Source: a virus
Virus record (IMG/VR): IMGVR_UViG_3300032893_000005
Location: 62,001-126,000 of that record
Length of the DNA stretch: 64,000 nucleotides
Reading direction: 5' to 3' (one strand)
Shown: positions 56,001-64,000 of the stretch, piece after piece
Layout: each line of letters begins with the position of its first letter
How positions within the stretch are numbered: position 1 is the stretch's first letter
Notes under the pieces: model-generated
Database searches by the model: none
What the model was told of the DNA's origin: nothing
Seen by the model: the letters and a program-made list of their open reading frames with translations, nothing else
Translations under genes and position numbers: made by a program

Positions 56001-58557
56001 CGATGAAGGTCTCGTCCGGGTTCGAGTCTAGGAAGGCAGTGTGAGATACGCCGCTCTGCGACAAAGTTCCGGCAACAAACCCCAGACTGGAAGCAGAGCT
56101 GTTGTAGCCTGCCATGTACAGGTAGCCGAGGTTAGAGTCGTACGTGTCGGTAGAGATGCGTACGGTGTTCCCAGCGACTGCGGCAGCGAATCCCCCAATT
56201 AGAGTAGAGGTGATGCTGTTCGCAAGCGAGCTTATGGTCTGAAGCCCCGAAGGTAGTAAGACCTGCTGCATGTCGCCAGCAGACCGCGCGAAGAACAGGT
56301 CGCTTACGCCGCCTAGGGTCTTTGACTCGGCCACGCCGCTGGTAGACCGGCGTACGTCGAAGTAGTTCGCGGCAGTGGCATCCACGCGCCAGTAGCCTAC
56401 GTTGGTAGCGGAGAAGCCAGCGTTCTCGGGCACGACGACCCAGTCACCTACGTTCACGTTGACGAAGGCGTTCGCGACGCTCGAGGTGTAGCGCCAGATG
56501 TTCGTCGTGGGGTTCGATACCGTGATGGTTGATCCGCCCGTGGAGCCATGCGTCACAGCCTGAGCAGAGCCATCGACGATGAGCCATATCTTAGGATTAG
56601 GGCTGACGGACAGGTTGATCGATCCGCCGGTGATGACTGCAGAATCGAGGAAAGCCCGAGTGCTGGTAGACCCAGCCGTGAAGACGTCACCCTTAGTCGC
56701 AGGCGTTACAAGCTCGATCTGACCGGTTGAGCGGTTGAGCGCGTAGTCGCTTGCCTTGCCGTCTTCTGACACGCCGAGGGCAAACATGAGGCCAGATGCG
56801 ACTAGGGTACCGCCGGTGATCGCGATGCTCGCGACGTTGCTTGCTCCCTTGTTAGAGCTTACCTGGAGAGATCCGAGTCCGCTGTCTGCGAACGTGGCTC
56901 CTGCGATCTTAGTGTTGAGGACGGACGCCCATGCGAGGAGCGAGTTGTTGGCGTTTACGGTAGCGTAGCCGTACGGGATGAAGTCAGAGTCGTTGACGGT
57001 TGCAGTCTGACTGATGCCGTCGACTTCGACGATGAGCGTCATACCACTCGTTATGCTTGGTGACCAGGCGCTCTGAAGGTTCGAGAATACGGTGGGGACC
57101 ACGCCGTCCTTTATCAGGAGCTTCTCGTTCTTGTAGAGGCGGAGGGTGTAGGTAAGCGTGGTCGGGAAGCCCAGGAACTGGTTGGCGTCTATTCCGGAGA
57201 TCGGCGCAGTAACCTGGATGTCCTCGTTCACGAAGTCTTTGGCAAAGAGCGTTATGAACGCGTCGTTCATGAACGAGCGAGCGCTGAAGAGCAGAGTGCT
57301 GTTCGCGTTGATGGAGTTGACTACCTCGAAGGTGTCAGCCGCGTTCGGAGTTGCGAAGTCGCTGTCTGCGAACTGGTGCTGACTTAGGACACCACCGACT
57401 AAGACGCTAAGTGTCATTCCACCGGTGATGGCGAACGGAGTCTGAAGCGTCGAGATGACGATGGCCTTGGTGAGGTCCTGGTACTGGAGCTGGAGGTACT
57501 TCTCGCCGCCGTTAGCATCGTCGATGATGGACTCAAACCCCTGACCCGAGAAGATCGGCTCGTACCCTGCACCGTTGTCGATGAAGAGAGTGCCAGGCTC
57601 GTTGCGGTTGGCGGGCTGCCTGAACTTAGCGGACGTGACCGTTTGCTGGTCATCGCTCGAGGTGATGTCGATCGCGGAGTTCTCGACGGCCAAGGTCGTA
57701 GCCTTGGTCTTCGTGGCTGCCGTCTTCTTGATGAGGTCACGGTAGTCGTCGTCGGCCATCGTGTCCCGGCCAGAGGTGAATCCGATCGGGTTAGTGGCAG
57801 TGGCGTTTGGAAACGGTGCGTTACCAAATCCCACCACGGCAGCAGCGGGTACGTTGCTCGTCGATCCAGGCGTAGTGGCCACGACGGGAACGTCAGATAA
57901 CTGCTGCTCTCCGTCAAGGAGCGTGACTGATGCCAGAGTCCTGAACGTGGTAGCGGGGCTCGTGAGAGTTGCCTGTGTCTGGACGATGGAGCCGGACTGG
58001 ACAACCCTGTTGCCGCCCTGCGCCAAGATGACGGTCTCGCCGAGGTTGTGGTTCTTTGCTGTGACGGTTGACAAGGTGATCTGGAAGTAGGAGCCCACCG
58101 GCGTGATCGCAGTGTAGGCGATCGGACCTTCTAAGTTGTTGGTTCCACGACCGATGTAGATCGAGCCTTGCTGCGGGAAGGCTGAGCCGTCGGCCACGTT
58201 GACGTACTGAGAGCCAGCCGGAGGTGCTGGGGTTCCCTGGTAGACCTTGGTCGCGACCTTGACGAAGCTCGCCTGAGAGATCGTGACGGTACCGTTGGAC
58301 GGCCTTGCTTGTGGTCTGGGAACTCCCTGTCCGTTGCCGTAGTTGTCGAGGTCTGAGCCCGACAGGTTGTCGATGTCGACTGAGGCCAAGGCAGTCATGA
58401 TGTCGCCCTGGATCTTGAAGTCGTTCAGGACCGCAGTCTCGGCAAAGGAGCGCCCGGCGCTTCCTACGGCGAGGTCGTTCGTTCCCGACTTGGTTACCCA
58501 AGTGCGGATGAACGTGTTAAGCATGGACGTGAATGACGTTTGTGTCGGTACTGCCAT
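53020..58557 (-). CDS. Giant baseplate J/gp6-like wedge protein
   Basis: 1,845 residues, far above the 300-700 usual for this family. The N-terminal region (NDLAVGSAGRSFAETAVLND, ASVDIDNLSGSDLDNYGNG) and the block FTSGRDTMADDDYRDLIKK are the J-family core. The C-terminal 200 residues (AGSYIEIDSALKKRIQVSIV, VFSQIVSAAQSIAGVQAVSI) are the usual closing domains. Between them about 1,300 residues of beta-rich inserts are present, including several Gly/Ser-rich sandwich-like domains. It should form the inner baseplate ring that triggers sheath contraction. It is preceded by the motif at 58602. Confidence 0.85.
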   Translation of the reverse strand: MAVPTQTSFTSMLNTFIRTWVTKSGTNDLAVGSAGRSFAETAVLNDFKIQGDIMTALASVDIDNLSGSDLDNYGNGQGVPRPQARPSNGTVTISQASFVKVATKVYQGTPAPPAGSQYVNVADGSAFPQQGSIYIGRGTNNLEGPIAYTAITPVGSYFQITLSTVTAKNHNLGETVILAQGGNRVVQSGSIVQTQATLTSPATTFRTLASVTLLDGEQQLSDVPVVATTPGSTSNVPAAAVVGFGNAPFPNATATNPIGFTSGRDTMADDDYRDLIKKTAATKTKATTLAVENSAIDITSSDDQQTVTSAKFRQPANRNEPGTLFIDNGAGYEPIFSGQGFESIIDDANGGEKYLQLQYQDLTKAIVISTLQTPFAITGGMTLSVLVGGVLSQHQFADSDFATPNAADTFEVVNSINANSTLLFSARSFMNDAFITLFAKDFVNEDIQVTAPISGIDANQFLGFPTTLTYTLRLYKNEKLLIKDGVVPTVFSNLQSAWSPSITSGMTLIVEVDGISQTATVNDSDFIPYGYATVNANNSLLAWASVLNTKIAGATFADSGLGSLQVSSNKGASNVASIAITGGTLVASGLMFALGVSEDGKASDYALNRSTGQIELVTPATKGDVFTAGSTSTRAFLDSAVITGGSINLSVSPNPKIWLIVDGSAQAVTHGSTGGSTITVSNPTTNIWRYTSSVANAFVNVNVGDWVVVPENAGFSATNVGYWRVDATAANYFDVRRSTSGVAESKTLGGVSDLFFARSAGDMQQVLLPSGLQTISSLANSITSTLIGGFAAAVAGNTVRISTDTYDSNLGYLYMAGYNSSASSLGFVAGTLSQSGVSHTAFLDSNPDETFIEFIHDSIATGDATTPYTNAITNQNLATLGVNPNKVFKWLDPYNGLISSNRGLKQRLELITGTSVTLRNSPKMDDIIQNDRYYVASGYNFSYQDNLVSIFDKDTVNKTFNINMGRHGTVYASTGANSFNAYDTDLGPTSNFPASFGNNFVFNDFKVHFRARTVLDPAGANNKMLVRAATYGPSGNQVQVGFFYPNAASTPMSSAITNDLNTSVQLYLSSGALRTGGTWDATTQFDVTNPIGNTWRYTYNTIGTAPNFLSASIVVGDVVAISSASTFSANNQGSYKITAITNVYFEITKYGGTLETGRTLSSASSLQFFPLSGDTALTTATYVTANLASYISLSQLESGAGNITTSTLDDSLGSEAFIGLADGENWVDVSNIGTVSVPVNYFSLKTPLAISGSQLVGEDFYLIPTDADQLSRYVNVFAVTGLSSLAQAGVCDNAGAVQFYSELFGSSGAVEVSGGTANSISGAVQDSGSVVSTSYTKFAIPKAAMRGFVAGQWVKIQNGVQLTKDLGFSAGTEISFMGVNPSLGTAQISISNSNTGNLEQTGWFQTQRYHDSDNTTQIRLEKQGKFIAASWTGLGTAPNFSKTMTVTNKQRTSSVSTITLSAAHNVPVNSFTTIEVSSDDSSFNGKFRAMASSTTAFQYLQSGSPDVVSAAASGTVLKRLYKGDRAVFSGVFTFGNAGEFLVVNTFGSSTIYFENPSAMVGDYILTGASDIHVISYDSVRPGDTFSLGTSLLDDSSVPVETRKGEYLVTGISSDTQIAISTPTLSKNSVTTNTLGADFVNVTVIEEFPFTQYAKIANVAQSPINVNYADIVVEGIDLFNKINSSGASSISAVSKLAFNTNVAVGADSYQHYGGLINAVGQVIRGQASDPITYPGVAAAGSYIEIDSALKKRIQVSIVIRNKTGTPFAVVRNRVQTAVASYINSLGAGDPVVFSQIVSAAQSIAGVQAVSISSPTYNATNDQIISQPNEKPIVLSLSTDVIVSLAS

Positions 58558-58601
58558 CTTTACCTTAGGGTGACCAGAGAGGGTCGAGGTGAGTATCTCA
58601 T

Positions 58602-58621
58602 GATTAAGATCTGGGTTTAAC
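58602..58621 (-). promoter_or_regulatory. Shared motif, candidate phage late promoter (copy C)
   Basis: GTTA-N5-AGATCTTAATC on the minus strand, 45 bases before the giant wedge gene, in an 80-base gap that is noncoding. This is the clearest noncoding copy. Confidence 0.68.
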
Positions 58622-58637
58622 TATATGATCTTACTAG

Positions 58638-61136
58638 TTAAGTCTCGAGGTCAAACGACAGGGGAAGCTCGGTGCCGGTCGAGGCCACAGGGACCACGAG
58701 CGAGATGTTGAGCGCGTCTTCGTCCTCAACTACCTGGATCGACTTAACTCCAGTATACCGCTCGTCTTTCTTGAAGGCGTCCACGATCCGGTTCCTGATG
58801 TCAGTCACCGATACGTCAGCGATCGAGTCGCCCACCTCCGGCTTAGCACCGTATTGAGGATGCAGAATGACCCCGCCGACGGCTGCCGTAAGCTTGAGCT
58901 TCGCGGCTTGAATCAGGTTCGCCTTCCCGAAGGCAAGGTTCCACGTACCGTCGGCTGTAACCGCGAGGTCGTTGTTCTGGTCCAGGAGCAGGTCGATCTT
59001 CGAGAGCTTGATCAGTGCCGGGTCTTCGTTTATGAACGGAAGCGGCTTAGTCACGGTGTTGTCGATGGTAGAAGGTGCGTCCACGGGGATGTAGAGCATC
59101 TTCTGCGAGTTCACGGTGTTGGGCAGGAAAGCCTTCATGAAGGCATGCTCGTTCACAGTGAAGTCTCCGAGCGTATCGTCTCCGTCCACGGTGATGAGCC
59201 AGTTGGTCGACGAGATCTCCTGGATGATCTTGATCTTCCTCGTCTGGATAGGCTGAGTGTCAGAACCGATCATGATGATCTGCTCGTTGAACAGGTTCTC
59301 GGTGGTGCTCACGTTGAACTGGTTTCCGTCGCCGTTGCTCAGGAAGCTGTAGGTGAACCCATCCTCGTCTATGTAAGGAGGTGAGAGGTTGTTGACCGAG
59401 ACGATCTCGATCCATCGCGTTGCGTCACCAAGGTACTGCTGAGCGATCCGCTCGAGCGATACCTTGAACGGGCAGGGGATGGCGATCTTCGACTGCGGAG
59501 TCGTGAAGTCGATGCCTGACGCTGCGGTCGTCTCTGCGTAGAAGTTGATGAGCGCAGATACGCCGCTCTGCTGGTTAGCCGTCGATACTGGGCCAAAGGT
59601 GTTGCTGGAGAGTAAGGAATACATGCCGCTCTGACTTGACTGTAAAGCATACATTATAGGCCAGATCGGGCTGTCGTCGCCCTGCGAGATCGCAGTCGGC
59701 TCGAGCGCAGTCACCGTTGCCTGGAGCTGGTTGATCAGGTTGTTGATGTCGTTGTTGGTGATCGATAGTGCGTTGAGCTTAGCTGTCGCGACTGCGTCCT
59801 GCTGGGACTTCGTGAGCTGGAGCGAGTCAGTTGAGATCGAGTCGGTGAAGTCGACGTTGGTCAAGACCGAGTCGGTCGTGGCCACTTCCACGTTGAAGCT
59901 GCCCTGGGCCTGGGTGGACTGAGTTGAGGCCGAAGTGTTGGTCGCGGACTTGAACTGTCCCTGGAGGTTAGGAGGTATCTGGTCGAACAGGTCGTTTGCC
60001 TGCCTGATCACGTTCTGCTGGAACGACGACTGGATCTGAGACGGAAGGTCGGCTATGGTCGCCGGGATCGAGATCGCCTCCTTAAGCGCCAGGATGACGT
60101 TGTTCATCGGACCTATGACGTTCACGTCGATGTCAGTCTTGATGGCGGTTACCACGTCCTTGGCCTTCTGGATGAGCCCGCGAGCGTTCCTCAAGGTGTT
60201 GAGGACGGCCTGGTAGTCTCCTATGTTGTTCACCAACGACTGAGAGCCAGCAGACGGACCGTCGCTGGCCGAGTCAAACTGGATCTGATCCTTTGGAACT
60301 GCTCCCCAGGCAATCCCTTGGAACGTGTAGAGGTACTCGAGCGGAGAAGACGCCGAGCGCTTCACGTTGAACATCTGAGGAGTGACGAGGTACGTCATCT
60401 TGTCCTTAGACATCTGGAACGCAAGGCGATACTGACCGCCGTCGGGCCGCTTCTTCATGTCAGCGTAGAGTTCGAGGAAGGACCTGATCAAGTGGTACTG
60501 GTAGTAGCCAGAAGTGATCACTTCTTCGCTCGGGAGTTGATTGCCGCCGCTTGCCGTGATGTTTGAGCCAGCGATCGCACGGAAGGATGAGGCTACGTTG
60601 TTGACCGCTGCGATGGTTCCGGCGAAGACCGTACCGATCAAGCTGTGGTCGGGAGAAGTCTGGGAGAAACTAGGTCTTCGTATGAAGACTCCGGTAGACG
60701 CAGTGAACGAGATGTTCCGAAGAGGGGCAGCGTTGTTCTCTTCCAAGATGCCGCGTGAAGTGACTGTAACGGTGGACGCGAAAGGGGTCGACACGTTCAA
60801 GTCCTGTGGGGTAATTGGCAATACTACTTCAAGCCCCGAATACTTCACGTACTTCCCACCTTGAAGACTTAATATAATGAAGCTGTACGGAAAGACCCTG
60901 TTCCAATCCTCGGGCTGTATGTATTCTAAACGCAGACCCCTCGACATCAACTGAGTGGCAGTTGACAGCGCTCGGGTATTCTGTTGGAAGTTTTCTATCG
61001 CTATGCTTAAGTCTACTACGCTAGACTGACTGTTGGACTGAGAGAGCTGAAACGGATTAACGGCGTCCAGGCCGTTCTTCTCGATCGCGTCTACTACGCT
61101 GTCCTTGATGCCGTTTAGTGAGTCAAGTATTCCCAT
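58638..61136 (-). CDS. Baseplate hub protein with LysM-like and gp25-like parts
   Basis: 832 residues. The N-terminal 250 residues have strands and a membrane-neutral beta region, then a long helical coiled-coil region (about 290-500). A LysM-like segment follows at about 555-590 (KVSLERIAQQYLGDATRWIE, then SVNNLSPPYID). The C-terminal 130 residues (TWNLAFGKANLIQAAKLKLT, QYGAKPEVGDSIADVSVTDI) resemble the gp25/W baseplate wedge fold. One protein thus joins parts that are separate in T4-like and P2-like tails. Start follows AAGGTGAAC. Confidence 0.75.
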   Translation of the reverse strand: MGILDSLNGIKDSVVDAIEKNGLDAVNPFQLSQSNSQSSVVDLSIAIENFQQNTRALSTATQLMSRGLRLEYIQPEDWNRVFPYSFIILSLQGGKYVKYSGLEVVLPITPQDLNVSTPFASTVTVTSRGILEENNAAPLRNISFTASTGVFIRRPSFSQTSPDHSLIGTVFAGTIAAVNNVASSFRAIAGSNITASGGNQLPSEEVITSGYYQYHLIRSFLELYADMKKRPDGGQYRLAFQMSKDKMTYLVTPQMFNVKRSASSPLEYLYTFQGIAWGAVPKDQIQFDSASDGPSAGSQSLVNNIGDYQAVLNTLRNARGLIQKAKDVVTAIKTDIDVNVIGPMNNVILALKEAISIPATIADLPSQIQSSFQQNVIRQANDLFDQIPPNLQGQFKSATNTSASTQSTQAQGSFNVEVATTDSVLTNVDFTDSISTDSLQLTKSQQDAVATAKLNALSITNNDINNLINQLQATVTALEPTAISQGDDSPIWPIMYALQSSQSGMYSLLSSNTFGPVSTANQQSGVSALINFYAETTAASGIDFTTPQSKIAIPCPFKVSLERIAQQYLGDATRWIEIVSVNNLSPPYIDEDGFTYSFLSNGDGNQFNVSTTENLFNEQIIMIGSDTQPIQTRKIKIIQEISSTNWLITVDGDDTLGDFTVNEHAFMKAFLPNTVNSQKMLYIPVDAPSTIDNTVTKPLPFINEDPALIKLSKIDLLLDQNNDLAVTADGTWNLAFGKANLIQAAKLKLTAAVGGVILHPQYGAKPEVGDSIADVSVTDIRNRIVDAFKKDERYTGVKSIQVVEDEDALNISLVVPVASTGTELPLSFDLET

Positions 61137-61144
61137 TGTTCACC

Positions 61145-62563
61145 TTATAGTGTCTTAAATACTCTGGCCTTGTCAGCGAGAGTGTATGTAGCTGGTATCG
61201 CAACTGTGACCTGAACCTGAGTCGTTCCCATGAACGCAACTATCGTAGTTGATAGTTCTGGCTGGGTCTCAGAGACGGCGGTCAGAACGTCACCGGGATT
61301 CAGCCCAGTCTGATCAGTGACGTGTATGATGTTTGATCCGTCGTTGAACGTCAGCGCCTTCGTCAAGAAGTAGCTATCGTACTGTCCCTTGATCGAGGTG
61401 TTATCATTCAAGAACTGCTGCACGCCTCCCTGGTTAGCGGTAGCATCGTAGTACCTGCGTAAGCTGCCAGTCGCCCTGTTGATGCGAAAGTTCAACCACT
61501 GGTACCTGATGTAGTACGGGTTCGTCATGTCGACCGCGCTGAAGGTTGAGCCTGACTGAGACAGGGCGTTGCTTCCGGTGAACGACGATGAGCCCAAGGC
61601 CGTGTTGATCTGAGTTATGCGCGTAGGCAAGTACGAGTTTCGAGTGGTGATCAAGCTCTGGATAGGAGCGAGTCCTCCCGACGTGTAACTAGGTGATGCC
61701 AGCCATGCAGCTAGCACAGTGTGGGCCGAGTTCGCGTTCGTCAGGGCTGTGGCGTTCTGCGTAGCGTAAGGCGAGCGTGTGTCGTTCTGTGTGCCCAGTG
61801 CAGTTACCTGACTAGATACTTCAGTCTGCCAGTACGTGATGTTCGCCAGGATCTGAGCCTGAAGCGTGGCCGAAGTGTTTGACACGGTACCACTTGTGAT
61901 GGCGGTCGGTGACGGTATGACGCTGCTCACTGTTATGGACACGTTGACGGTCGAAGCCGTGATCGTGTACACGCCGACGTTTGAGCCGTTCGTGATCGTG
62001 ACCATCTGTCCGTTGCTTAGGCCGGTGGTAGAAGCCATCGTCAAGACGAGGCCTGTCACTACTCCAGCAGGAACCGTAGTTGTGGTAGGCAAGCTCGCTG
62101 TTCCGAAGGACCCAGCAAGGTAGTAAGTGATTAGTGTAGATAGCCCCGATATGACATTCTGCTCATGTAAGACGTCAGTACTTGACGGAAAGAACCTGCC
62201 GCGTACCTCGTTGTTCGTGAAAGATCCGTCTTGGATGAGAGGTAGGGTGAGGGCGTAAGCTGGTGCCGGAGTAGTAGGGTAGAACGGAGCGACGTTCGGC
62301 GTCTGAGCCGCAGTCGTAAGGTCAGAAGGACTGTAAGTAGCAGCGACCTGACCATCGATGGCCCGAGCTTCGTTCTCATATGACTGAACCTGTGCGTTGT
62401 AGAAGTCATAAAATTTTTGATTGGATTGGTCAACCTGTAAAAGCATAGCTTGCTGAGTAGTGAACGCGTTGGACGAAGCTTGGTACGCCTGGTTCTCTAA
62501 AACGATGTTCAAGCTTCTTCGCGTAATTGCCAAACGATCAGCGGCGGTAAATACTATACTCAT
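61145..62563 (-). CDS. Baseplate or tail structural protein
   Basis: 472 residues from ATG 62563, which overlaps the endonuclease gene stop as ATGA. Helical N-terminal 90 residues (RLAITRRSLNIVLENQAYQA) with coiled-coil character, then a Ser/Thr-rich beta part, and a C-terminal domain ending VTVAIPATYTLADKARVFK. Not recognised by family; position between spike and hub genes indicates a baseplate role. Confidence 0.72.
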   Translation of the reverse strand: MSIVFTAADRLAITRRSLNIVLENQAYQASSNAFTTQQAMLLQVDQSNQKFYDFYNAQVQSYENEARAIDGQVAATYSPSDLTTAAQTPNVAPFYPTTPAPAYALTLPLIQDGSFTNNEVRGRFFPSSTDVLHEQNVISGLSTLITYYLAGSFGTASLPTTTTVPAGVVTGLVLTMASTTGLSNGQMVTITNGSNVGVYTITASTVNVSITVSSVIPSPTAITSGTVSNTSATLQAQILANITYWQTEVSSQVTALGTQNDTRSPYATQNATALTNANSAHTVLAAWLASPSYTSGGLAPIQSLITTRNSYLPTRITQINTALGSSSFTGSNALSQSGSTFSAVDMTNPYYIRYQWLNFRINRATGSLRRYYDATANQGGVQQFLNDNTSIKGQYDSYFLTKALTFNDGSNIIHVTDQTGLNPGDVLTAVSETQPELSTTIVAFMGTTQVQVTVAIPATYTLADKARVFKTL

Positions 62564-63363
62564 AGTATCCTCAGTTCTTTTAATTTGGATAGGTTCCACA
62601 ACTCAGAATTGGGATGTTCGGCATGAAACCAATCCCACTTTACTTTAGAATGCGGTCGCATGTATCCTTTGATTTCAACCCATAAATCTTGATCAGGCAA
62701 ATAGAGATCTGGAATATAATGCGTGCCCAGGGAAGTCTGAAAACTTTTAGGCTGCCATTCAAAAAATATCTGTTTTTGATTCAAGAAAAGTACCACCGCT
62801 AACTCATATGAACCAGTACAGACAAGCTCTTGTCCCGTCTTCCAATGTCTTTCAATATAAGATTTATTGCTCGACCTCATAGCTTTCTGGGCCGTTACGG
62901 GATTACATAAAGCGTGCGGGTATCCTGTTTTCTTGATAAATGTGTTTTTACGATTCTCAGAACGTCTCTTGTAATGATTGGCTTTACCGGAAAAAACATG
63001 TTTAGGAATGGCCCAGAATTCGCCATATACGTCATCAATAAAACGTGCTTTCTGTTCAGTAAATGTATAAGTACTAACATCTAGAGATATATGCCGAGGT
63101 ATGCGACTGAGTACTTCTGCCAAACCTAGAGGCTTTTGAGGCTTCAAACTTGCGATTTTATGTGCGGTGTGTCGCGATCCTTGCTCGTACACAGAGGTTG
63201 GAGTAGTCCAAAAAATTCCATATTTTTTATCTATAAATTGAGCTTGTTTTTTATATCCACAGTAAGTTTCTTCAACGAGAACCACTTCGTCACCGTGAAC
63301 ATCTCTAAGACGTTTCTTAAATAATTCAACCGTGATAGGTTTTGTAGAATGATTCTTTTTCAT
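62560..63363 (-). CDS. PD-(D/E)XK homing endonuclease (Vsr-like)
   Basis: 267 residues, clearly AT-rich. Two similar N-terminal modules (QAQFIDKKYGIFWTTPTSVY and KARFIDDVYGEFWAIPKHVF) probably contact DNA. The C-terminal nuclease has GSYELAVVLFLNQKQIFFEW, YIPDLYLPDQDLWVEIKGY (Asp then E-x-K) and WFHAEHP. The gene sits exactly between the spike gene and the next structural gene, with its own site AGGAA and an ATGA junction downstream, and should be mobile. Confidence 0.85.
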   Translation of the reverse strand: MKKNHSTKPITVELFKKRLRDVHGDEVVLVEETYCGYKKQAQFIDKKYGIFWTTPTSVYEQGSRHTAHKIASLKPQKPLGLAEVLSRIPRHISLDVSTYTFTEQKARFIDDVYGEFWAIPKHVFSGKANHYKRRSENRKNTFIKKTGYPHALCNPVTAQKAMRSSNKSYIERHWKTGQELVCTGSYELAVVLFLNQKQIFFEWQPKSFQTSLGTHYIPDLYLPDQDLWVEIKGYMRPHSKVKWDWFHAEHPNSELWNLSKLKELRIL

Positions 63364-63365
63364 TT

Positions 63366-64000
63366 TTAAGTTCCTACCAATACACTACTAGAACCTGTCA
63401 AAATGGTTGATATAACTGGAAAACCCAAGTTCCCAACGCCCTGACACATGCTCACGCCTACAGCCGCACAGGGCGCAGTGCCAGCGCCAATCATGTTGAT
63501 GGTGCCCATTAACTGAGCCTGTCCACCTGCCTGAATCTGTACGTTACCGCCTGCCTGAACCATCACGTTGCCGCCAGCCTTTACCTGCCAGTTGGATGCG
63601 ACCTTGGTATTAAGGTTGGCTCCGGCATCGTGCGTCATATCCTTAGCAGACTTCAACGTCGCTGCGGCGCCAGACTCCAAGTTCATGTCTTTGCCAGACT
63701 TAACGCTCGTCGCCTCGGTAGAGTTCGAGTTCACGTCCTTGCCAGCAGACATGGAGATTGACTTGGCTTCCTTATCTATCGTAACGCTCTCGCTGCCGTT
63801 CGTCCAGACCATGTTCTTTGCGACGCGGTCCAGCGTGATCGACTGCTTCTCGTTGTCAGAGATGCTGGCCCGACCATCCTTGTCTATCTTGATGACGGTG
63901 CCTGCTGCAGCTTCGTTGAGCTTCTTACCTTCTTGGTCGATCGTCGAGTTGAAGGTGATGGTGTATGCACCGTCCTTGTCGATCAGTACGTTGAGGCCGT
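63366..64000 (-). CDS. Baseplate central spike (gp5 C-terminal beta-helix type), 5' end beyond window
   Basis: The frame is open to the right edge, so the ATG at 63812 is internal. The visible 211 residues contain the repeating short strands of an intertwined beta-helix: NVLIDKDGAYTITFNST, TVIKIDKDGRASISDNEKQ, ESVTIDKEAKSISMSAGKDV, LESGAAATLKSAKDM and GGNVMVQAGGNVQIQAGGQ. The end switches to a Gly/Ser-rich, non-repeating tip with two Cys. This is the cell-piercing needle of a contractile tail; any OB-fold or lysozyme domain would be upstream, out of view. Confidence 0.8.
   Translation of the reverse strand, partial: GLNVLIDKDGAYTITFNSTIDQEGKKLNEAAAGTVIKIDKDGRASISDNEKQSITLDRVAKNMVWTNGSESVTIDKEAKSISMSAGKDVNSNSTEATSVKSGKDMNLESGAAATLKSAKDMTHDAGANLNTKVASNWQVKAGGNVMVQAGGNVQIQAGGQAQLMGTINMIGAGTAPCAAVGVSMCQGVGNLGFPVISTILTGSSSVLVGT

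Noticed and set aside
58628-58654. TTGACC and TAAGAT on the minus strand before the giant wedge gene
   Set aside because: The spacing is only 15 bases and the nearby 20-base shared motif explains the region better.
1-64000. tRNA genes
   Set aside because: No cloverleaf-like stretch was recognised and almost every base is inside a supported gene; a covariance-model scan would be needed to exclude them fully.

Overview
The window is a stretch of a large tailed-phage (probable jumbo myovirus-like) genome. It is almost entirely coding, with small genes that overlap by 1-20 bases. A contractile-tail style baseplate (J-like wedge, gp25-like hub, spike), a tail tube and several tail fibres are present. 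No ribosomal, housekeeping or CRISPR genes were seen, and no tRNA could be recognised by eye. The host is probably Gram-negative: several products carry lipoprotein signals, one carries a twin-arginine (Tat) signal, one looks like a periplasmic thioredoxin and one has a TonB-like anchor plus a PDZ domain. No terminase, capsid or DNA polymerase gene falls in the window. There is no gene-free stretch above 300 bases.

Bases 1-34,067 run rightward, except one leftward endolysin gene at 1,914-2,369, and hold about 80 mostly tiny genes. Recognisable products are a PLP aminotransferase (cut by the left edge), a PDZ protein, a lipoprotein with a collagen-like stretch and a PA14-like domain, three HAD proteins, a PcfJ-like protein, an isopenicillin-N-synthase-type oxygenase, a nucleotidyltransferase, a DEDD exonuclease, a secreted thioredoxin, an SNF2-type helicase fused to a PD-(D/E)XK nuclease, an SPFH-like membrane protein, a Tat-signal protein resembling the tail tube, and an HExxH protein. 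Expression seems driven by sigma70-like promoters with -10 boxes TAAGAT, TAAAAT or TAATCT, placed at gene ends (near 2.4, 4.05, 13.1, 17.3, 17.8 and 24.2 kb).

Bases 34,098-64,000 run leftward and encode the tail. In transcription order: central spike (cut by the right edge), a baseplate protein, a LysM/gp25-like hub protein, a 1,845-residue J-like wedge protein, small proteins, the tail tube, then a long row of fibre and fibre-associated proteins. Three large structural genes are each preceded, 45-55 bases upstream, by the same motif GTTA-N5-AGATCTTAATC, which I propose as a phage-specific late promoter. A 158-base gap upstream of the tail tube gene is packed with palindromes and direct repeats.

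Six intron-type or free-standing endonuclease genes from several families (two endonuclease VII-like, one LAGLIDADG, two HNH, one PD-(D/E)XK) are wedged between functional genes. Most are visibly more AT-rich than their neighbours, so they look like recently acquired mobile genes. One of them (17,339-17,827) sits between two copies of the same stop-codon/promoter arrangement.
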